64,000 bases of DNA, taken from positions 29,049,253 to 29,113,252 of the forward strand of contig CM036767.1 of assembly GCA_020796225.1 (NCBI GenBank), in the 5' to 3' direction. Shown one piece after another: positions 50,701 through 60,600 of the stretch. The notes under the pieces are model-generated. The model saw only the letters and a program-made list of their open reading frames with translations, ran no database searches and was not told the DNA's origin. This DNA comes from Arion vulgaris (lineage: Eukaryota > Mollusca > Gastropoda > Stylommatophora > Arionidae). The position numbers and the translations under genes were made by a program. Each line of letters starts with the position of its first letter. The stretch's first letter is position 1.

Positions 50701-53700
50701 AACATCTACTTGCTGTGCTAACACAGCATCAAGAGGTTTGATAATCTCACACAAAACATCAGTTCTTCCAACTGTGATAATATCCGTGGCATCATGAACT
50801 GTTCCAATGCTTGGGGTCCATTCCTGCAGAATGGTAGGAAATCAATAGATCAAGAATTGCATAGAATCTTAGTTACAATTTTAACATCTTGAGTGTTACA
50901 AAAGTTGTTTCATAGTCTGTAAGCTAATTCAAAACAAATATATCCTTCTTCTTCTGCAATTCTCATTTATTTTTGACTGAGATTTCAGATTTTCTGAAAT
51001 AGTCTGCTGTCTGTTTCAGGATTGCAGCTTCACCATACAGTCTCTCTTCGAAAGTGGTGGATGCAGATATTCTTTTCCTGAGGTTTGCCTAAAGTGGATA
51101 GCTTTTAAGGACATTTTCTGCAGTCATATATATTTGTCAGCTCACAGTGACCACACCACGGATGAAGACGCCTATTTTGAATTAGCTGTACAAGTAGTGT
51201 CTCATTTAATTGTGTCGTTCTGAGGAGAAGTATGACTGTATAATCTCTTCTAGATAGTTGGTAGACCTGTACAGAAGGGACAAGACTATCATACTTTGCC
51301 TCCAGACTGGTCACCAATGACCTGTGCCCCTGTTGCTTGGCGAGTATGACTCCAGGTAAAGAGCTTCTCTGGAAATCTCATTTTAAATAAATCTGGTGTA
51401 GATGGAAACATAATTTTTGTTTCTTTTGGATTACACAGAAAGTAAGAAAGTACTTCCTGTATCCGAATGAGCTGAACTTTCAATCACATTAAGTGATCCG
51501 GATACAAACACTCTATTGGCTGCATCTGACCTCCGGGGATGTACTTGCCTACTTGTAGGCATATAACTGGCACAATGTACAATCGCTCTTAGGCTTGGAT
51601 CACATACAAATCACAAAGAGTGGTTATCAAGTGGTCGATATGGAGAGTCGAAGAAGATACGAGGCGTGTTCAAATGAAAACGGACTTGTGGATTTATTTA
51701 AAAAGTATCATACGCAAATTAACAGTTTCAACGGATTTACAACAAAGCAACCACTTGTGAATAAGAATGCACCTGGGTTCATCAGAAAAATCTCTGTATG
51801 CATTTAGGCAAGCATCCCACTGTTTAGGTAGACGTCAAATGCCGTCCGAGAAAAAGGTGCGTGGCTGCTCACTGAACCATGTGGTCACCGCTGTCTTCAC
51901 GCTCTGCGTTGCTGTTGAATTGCTGTCCCTTTAGTGCTTTCTTCAACGGTCCGAACAAATGGAAATCACACGGGACAAATCGGAACTATAGGCTGGGTGA
52001 TGAAGAACTTCCCAATTCTTCTTTGGCAATGTTTCCTGCACAATTTTGCGGCGTGCGGACAAGCGTTGTCGTGAGAAGAATCACACCTTGAGAAAGCTTG
52101 CCTGGTCGCTTAGCCTTGATGGCCTTATGCAGCTTGTCTAAAGTGTCTTTATAAGGGGCGGCATTGATGTTGACACCAGGTTCCTTAAAATCGGCCAACA
52201 AAAGCCCTTCATGGTCAAAAATGCGGTCACCATAACCTTCCCAGCAGAAACCTGTGTCTTGAATTTTTGGGTTTTGGTGAACCTGGATGTTTCCATTGCA
52301 TGCTGTCAATTTTGCTGCTCGGTTCATAGTGGTGGCACCATGATTCATCACCTGCCACAATGCTCAACAGAAATGCATCACCCTCTGTCCTGTAATGCAT
52401 CAAGTGGTTCAAACTCCACCCCATCCGTTCTTCCTTATGGGGGTCAGTCAACATCCGTGGGACCCACTGTGAACACACCTTCCGATAGTTCAATTTCTTC
52501 CGAACAACCATGTGGGCTGTCCCAATTGACATCTGGAATTCTTCTGCAAGCGAACGAATGCTCCGACGACGGTCAGTCAGTACTGCTTTATCAAGCAAGG
52601 CTATGGCTTCTTCTGTTGCGACAATATGCGCCTGACCTGGCCGTGCAAGATCTGCTGTTAACTCACGTCCGTCTTTAAACATACGCGCCCATTCCATCAC
52701 TCTTGTCCTCGACAAACATTTGTCACCATATGCTGCCTTCATTCTCTGATGAATGTCTACTGCTTGACATCCTTCAAATGAAAGAAACTGGATCACAGCA
52801 CGCTGATTTACTTTGGACAGGTTCGAATCACACCCCAATATTGTTAACAGTCTCATGCAGCACATATGCATGCTGGGAAGATGAACACGTGACCGACGTT
52901 AATTATTGGATACTCATTACTAGTGCAAATGTCATCAATATCCGTGCACTCTAGTATGCGTGGTGTAACAAGTCCCGTTTTCATTTGAACACGCCTCATA
53001 TATGGATAATCTCTCTGGTATTTCCTCCCTAGAAAGGGATGCTGGCCCTACAACACAACAATACATTCAAAACTACATGGTACCAGAGATGAGCTCCAGA
53101 CAACAGTCAACTTCATCATAAGAATGCATCTGAAGGGGTAATCATCCAAATAGCAATCGCAAAGAAGATATATGGAGAATAAATAAGTAATACTCATATG
53201 TGTTAGAGCTGCTTGAAAACACTTTGACATCATAATAACAATATATAGTAATTATACCAAACCAAATAATCAGCTCTAAAATTCTGTGCTAGGACCTGTA
53301 ACCAAACTAGTGTTACTATACAACTCTTGCAAGTGTTTTCTTATATTTGGGCAGCAATGTAGACAAAGAGGGTGGAACAGATAGAGATGTTAAAATAAGA
53401 ATACTGAAGGCAAGAGGAGCTTTCATTGCACTGGGAAACATGGAAGTTTAAAGAAATCAAACCCTAGCACAAAAATTTGGATATTTAACTCTAATGTTAA
53501 AGCAGTTATACTGTATGGGTCAGAAACATTGAGAACTATTAATTTAACCTTTAGACCCAGGGCTCCCGATATTTCGGGATTGAATGTAAGCGTTGCATAT
53601 CCCAAGCTCCCGATATATTGGTCTGAGATTATTTTCATTATTGATAAAATAATGACGTCAAACACAATGCACTTGTTCTACATGGTTTTGCGAGATGATG

Positions 53701-54596
53701 GACGCTGTTGTGTGATTTTTTTTGTTGGTACTGATAAGGTAATTAGTTAAGTTTTTCATGTTGAAAAGATGTTCTAAATTTTCGGAAATTGTCACTCTAA
53801 AGGTATAACAACAAAGCAATCTGTTGAACTTATTTTGAATGAATCTGAAGATGAATTAGGCTTAGAATGTGATTATTCTGTTAATGATATAGAAAGTGAG
53901 TTAGATGATCATTTAGACAACAAAGAATTGTTTTGATTGATCGATATTCTAGCTATATGTTCAATCTGGAGAAAAATCTACATATACGGGAGTATTCGCG
54001 GCCGTACCCACATATCACATCAAATAAATTTTAAAGGAGTATTCTGCAAATAGATAATAAGCAGAAATAATGGAGATGATGTGGTAAGTCAATAACAAAT
54101 TATAGAGCACTTAAGTGTGCTAAATTATTGTGTTTTAATATAACTTTGATATGGGCTGTTTTTGATCAGGAGCCCAAGGGAAGGGATTTTTAAAGTACAG
54201 GTAGTCAGGGTTCAAAGGGTTAATAACACATAAATGACAAACATTCATCAACTGATATCTGCGCAGAATAGAGGGACTGAGATGGTATGATAGGGTCACA
54301 AATGAGGAATTTATGGAGAGAACAAGACAGATTCCAGTGAAGCAAGAGGTTAAAAAAAGATGCTGGCGCTGGATAGGACACACTTTGCAAAAACCTGAAG
54401 GGAATATAACAAGAAGGGTTCTTTCCTAGAACCCGCAGTGACAGCGAAAGAAGGAGAGGCCAAGAAATACATGGAGACAAGAGTTGGAGGCAGAGATCAG
54501 CAATATAAAGAAGAGCTGGGAGCTGCAGGAGATAGCTAGAGATAGGAGACTTGGCATGAGTTGGTTAGCATATGCCTCAATCTGGGTTAAAAAGGC

Positions 54597-54630
<34 letters not shown>

Positions 54631-57600
54631 GTTTTCTTACCACTGTTTCTGCTACATCTTCTTGCTCAAGCTTGATCTGAAGAGCAGAATTAGATCCATC
54701 AATCAGCTGGGGAACTATGACCTCAGGGGTATCAACTGTAGCAGTCACATCCCCCATGCCACTATCATGTGGTGCAATGACTTCAGCAGTCATAATATCA
54801 CTCCCCTCAGATTCTGTGATCAAATAATGTATCTCTCCTTCTGTTTCATCAGTCTGAGTTATCCTTACAGAGTGTTGAAGAGTGCTTCGCCCTTGATGAG
54901 CATCTCGCTGAAGTGGGTCAATGACTGCAGGAATGTTGGGATGATATGTCCAGTTTTTCATGTAACGAGGATAAGCAGAATCAGGTGTCTGGGCACAGTT
55001 CCGCCTATTCACAATTAAAACAATGCACATGTCATTGGAAAGGCATAAAATACATGAATTCAATCAAGACAGAATTAACTATATTTATTAAATGATAAAT
55101 AGTTACCAGCACTACTGCAAAAATGTATGCTTGGATAACATAGTAAGTAGTAAACCATGATAGTGCAGTTGCTTCATAAGTGGTCCAAAGATCAAATTTC
55201 AAAATGCTAGTGGATTCTTTCAGACCATAATGGCTCTCAAGTTGACCAAGACACAGTTGGGTACCAGAGAAACAATGGGACGCAAAGGCACCCGAACACA
55301 AGACGAAGGCATAACCACTTAGCCCCCCTGACAGCCTCCTATATAACTAATCATGTCTGACCCCACACTACAGTATAACAGCAAATGTGGTGCTATAAAG
55401 TGAGGTTTTCTTATGTTCATAAAATCTTAGTAATCCATCTGTAGAAATTAGAATCTTATTCGACAATATTTTCCCAAGCTATTTGGGATTGTGGGCGTCT
55501 GGGGCTTAGTGGTAATGAGCTCGATCACACCCCAATAGTACCTGGTTCAAACTCCAGGCGGGCAGTTTAGAAGCAAATTTGTTTCCATGGATTTTTATGA
55601 ACGGTAAAAATAGACCTCAATGTATTACTCAATGTATAAGTAGTGTCTAGAAAATAAACAACTTGTTTACTGTGGTGGATGGCGACATCCTGTAAAGGAT
55701 ACGCCACAATTTTCATTTTTTCATCTGGGATTAGGCAAGGGTTCTAACTTAACCTCAAGGCAAGGGTTAACTCCTCAAATTTATAAAAAAAATGGCTTTA
55801 CTACAGAAACTGCAATGAAAAACTGATATAGTGTTAGGAATAATATCAACACTATGTTACATTAGAAATGATGAAATGAAAAATCTTTATAAGCGTTAAA
55901 TGATATGTTGCGGTCTTAAGTTTCATTGAGAACAAAAAAAATTAGAGAAGGAATGGAATGTGTCCAGCAAAGGTGTTCCTAGGAATGTATAGAGCAAGCT
56001 TGGGCAGTTCATTAAGAAAATTTGCCATTGTCCATGCAGCATATCTCACTCCCATGTTAGTGACATTTCCCAAAAAATGACAGTATTTCTAAATTATTTT
56101 GTATCTGTGACATCGCTCAAGTTGTCAGGTTAATATTTTAAGAAACATCAGGCTCTCTAAGGAATCCTCACTCCAGAATTTTTCTCAGGGATTGTCTCTA
56201 AAACCTTTTGTGCAAAAAGGTGATCCTGTTTTGCAATGGGGGTTCAAAATTGGTATTAACCTTCACCTAGATATGTTATCTAACCTAAGAACTATCTCTA
56301 ACCAAGAACTGCTCACACAGTGTCAGCAAGAGAATATGAACACCCTCATCCAAAAAAGAAGCTGGAGATCGGTCAGACATGTGTTACACATGAAGAATAA
56401 CTCTGTCATGAAAACTGCACTGAGGTGGACACCAGAGTGTAAATGAAAACGGGGAAGACCCAAAACTACTTGGAGAACAAGAAATGAAAGAAATGAATTA
56501 CAGCTGGAATACAATACAAAGGATGGTGAGGAACAGAGAAGAATGGCATGCATTTGCCGCCACACTAAGTGCCAAGGGTGTCAGGCTAGAGAGAGATAAA
56601 ATTGCTACCAACCAAAGATGATGAGAAATATCTACCCAAAGATGTATGGGTAATAATGAAAATGTTATGTAGCCTTTACAGACCGCAGGGTTATGAAATG
56701 TCCGTCCCGTGACAATTTTAAACCCAAGTATGTGAGTGGTAGGCAGACCGGTTCCTTTAATCACTTGTGAAACATTAGTTGCATGAATTGAACTCACACT
56801 TTTTTGGGGTTTGATTTGAGCAGTGAACGTTCCATGATTTTTTTCCCTTCCATCCACTATATATATGTGTGGTAAAGATAAAATAATTATCATTGAAGAA
56901 TACATTAAATTTGGAGTTAAAAAGCATGTACGGCCAGACTGATGTCATTAGTTCAACAAAACTAGATGTAACAAAATGCATACAATTTTCTTAGTTTTTT
57001 GTGTGTACTAACCGAGACTTCATATGACGTGTAAGAGCCCCTGACTCAGAGAAAGCCCTGCCACAGTTTTCACAAGCATATGGACGCTCTCCTGAGGACG
57101 AAACATAGAATGTTCTCTTTTTAAAATATTGAAACCATTTTAAAAAAGTAGATTAAGTAGTTTTATGGATTATAATCAATCAATCATGTGTCGTCTCCAC
57201 AAGTTCGGCTGTAATGGCTCTCCAACAAGATCTCTCATTTGTCAGACATACTTTTGCCTATACACTTCCTGATAGCTCCCTTATAATTGTATCTGTCTTC
57301 TTCTCTCTCTCCTGCCTTCTACCTTCCCTTCCAAGATGGCTGTCATCAGTGTCATGTATCGAAAATATCTAATTTGTCAAATTTCTATCTCATTGAGCAG
57401 TTCTATTTTCACTCCTAATTTTTGAAGAACTTGTTTATTAGTTTTTCTTTTCATGACACTATTACTATTCTTACTATCAGAGACATGTCTGGTCAACCAC
57501 TAGTGACAACTGTTATAAGAAAGAGAAGATGGAGATATGTTGGACGCACCTTGAGGAGAAATGATCAACGAATATCAAAGCAGGCATTAAAATGGGATGC

Positions 57601-60600
57601 AAAGGGTTCAGAAAGAGAGGTCGACCTAAGGAGACCCTGAAACGAACTTTGCTGAGAGAGGCAAGAAATATCAGTCTCAGTTCCATGGGTGATATTGAGC
57701 GAGTTGCCCAGGATAGAGCGGTATGGAGAAATTACTTGCTGGCCCTATGTAACGTATATTCAAAGATACACTCAGGAACTCAATGAAATCCTTTGGCATA
57801 GATGTCAACAACTGGGAGAATGTTGCTCAAGACAGATCAGCCTGGCGCACACTTCTTCGACACGGTTCCTTGGCCTGCGAGGCAGATAGAACAGCACGGA
57901 TGGAACAAAAACGTCAAAATAAAAAGGCAGTAAAACATCCCACAAGTGCAGGTACACCTTGCCCACACTGTACAAAAACATTTCAAGCCCGTATCGGGCT
58001 CACTAGTCATCTAATCACACACAGACAAACATAACGCAACTACATTCTCTTGGATGAAAATTTGTGTGGTCATCATCACCCGTGATGGACGAGCATCATC
58101 ATACGGTACGAGAGGAATTATTATTATTCTTCTTCTGTGCATCCAAATTTCACGCGAGTTACCACATTAAATACAATGGGAACACATAAAAACAAAGTAC
58201 TGTAGTTTTATCAAATACAAAAACAATACACAACAATACACAATATTGTTTTTATTTTTTGTAAAACTACAGTACTTTGTTTTTATGTGTTTCACCATTG
58301 CTACATAGTTTTACCGCAGTCTTTCCTTATATAATTAAATAAAAATAAGATTCAGACCTTTGTCAACGGATGTCTTCGGCGGATTCTCAGACTGAGATAG
58401 TAGGACAGAGTTGCAATCACAGACCTGTGGATAAGAACAGGACAAGAACCCATGATCAGCCAGGTTAAGAGGAGAAAATGGTGATGGGATGCCCTACAGA
58501 AGACACAGTCGCATGTCTCTAGACAGGCACTTGAGTGAAACGCGCAAGGAAAACGAAAAGTATTTAACAGACCTGGAGACAAAGTCTTCTTGAGGAACTG
58601 AAGGGAGTTCAACTGTCCGGGGAGTCCAAGAGAAAACAGTCAGAGACCGGGAAAAGTGGCAAACAACTGTTGAGGCCCTATGCTCCACAAGGAACGGAGA
58701 GGAATAAGTAAGGAAGTATCTCTATTCTTCTATGTATCCACATTTCACTTCTCTCCATCTGTTTGTGCATGGATTATGATTCCCTTCCCCAGTGGTGTAG
58801 CCCAGGAAACTTTCATAGTGAGGTAAAAGACTAATGCAGCTCTGGCTTGCCTAGGGGATGGACTCACCCAAGTCAGTTTCTTTTTCACGCAACCCACAAC
58901 TTAGGGATGTGACCCAAATAAAAAGCATGCAGAAACTGGGTGTGCTGGCCTAGAGTCTATAGGTGCTTAACTGGCACAACAAACTCATGCTCTATGATGT
59001 AAATAACATGTATACCCCAACGAGTGGTTTGACAAGTAGTTGATTCAAAGTCAACGAAGAAGAATAATAAAAATGAACAAACATAGCTCTACAAAAACTT
59101 AACTAAAAACTGTACAGAATGCAACAGATAGGGCAACAAAGCTCAGCATACTAAAAGCCTGAAAAATTTTCAGTTGCACTGACCACATCACACATCATGT
59201 GCATCATGTGCTGTTGGTTAAAAAAATACAGGTCTAACACAATATTTCCTAAAAGACCTCTTGGTATGAAAACAGACTGTAATAAAAATGTCAATATTTA
59301 CTTCTTCTTTGAAATAGTTTCCAATAAGTATTTATTGTTGGTGCACTATCACATTTGATCAACTTTGTCATTCTGTAAATAGATTTTCTGCTACTGATGT
59401 TTGTAAATTGTTCAGACTTTCACTGAAGTCAGGCGAGCAGGGTAGTCTTGCAGTGGATACCGTTTCACTGTGAAATACTAGGAAATGAAACAACAGTCCG
59501 ACTGGCCAAGGAAGGTGCTGCAGGAGAGCAAACGGATGTGCCAGTTACCTACCACCAAAAGAAAAGGATGGTTAAATCAATCAGATAGCCACAAATATCA
59601 ACACAAGACGAGTACTATAATATGAGCAGATTGGGACAAGTTGTCATTCTGCACCTTAGAACAGGACACAATCGACTCCGCAGCCACATGTATATAAAAT
59701 TCAAGATTGGCAATTCAACCATGTGTACATGTGGACAGGCACACCAGGCTGCAGAGCACATATTTCAAGACTGCCCAAAATATGATATACTGAGGCAAAC
59801 TCACTGGCCCAACAACACTTGACAGAAAACTACACGGACATCTGTGTGAGCTGCAAAAGACAGTCTATACAAGAGACAACATTGAATATATAGAAAATAT
59901 TTCAAGCGAATGAAAGGAAAGACTGAATTCAGGATAGAAAAGTTGAAAACCATTACTACAAACCTGTATGTCGCCGCATATGCCGGACTAGACCACCTTT
60001 TGTCTTAAAACCATATGGGCAATTTTCAGCGGTGCAAATAAACTTTCTTTCATCTGAATGGACGACTGCATGGGATTTCAGCACTGTCAACTGTTAAAGA
60101 TATTAAATCTTCCATAACAAACATATTCCAACAATATAATCTGTTAAAGATACTATATCTTTCATAACAAACATATTCCAACACTATCATCTGTTAAAGA
60201 TACTAAATCTTTCATTGGTTACCGAGACCCAAATTGGGGTGTAAAGAATAGAACCACTGTTACCTGCCATGCATGTCGTAAGAGACGATTAAGGAGTTTG
60301 GGCGTGGGGCTAGCTACACCACACCGTAAAAACACTATATGGCTACAGAATGGAGAGCGAACCGAGTAAACACTGGCTGAAACCGGACACATCGCCGAAG
60401 GATAAGCACCAGAGCTCCAAATGGTGCTGAAGATGTGACGTAAAACACACCAATGCTAAGGCTGCATGAATCAGGTTTCCACATAAATAGAATTTATGGG
60501 GAGGTCTGATACATCGTCTGGTGGTGATTGCAGAGAGAGATAACAAACATTTCAACACTATCATCTGTTAAAGATACTAAATCTCATAACAAACATATTC

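Noticed and set aside
51986..52871. SETMAR-like fusion gene
   Set aside because: Only a mariner transposase with intact transposon ends is present; no SET domain or splice connection.
57783..58034. C2H2 finger [13 protein letters not shown] as an E4f1 exon
   Set aside because: Wrong strand for E4f1 and contiguous with a LINE C-terminus that characteristically ends in such a finger.
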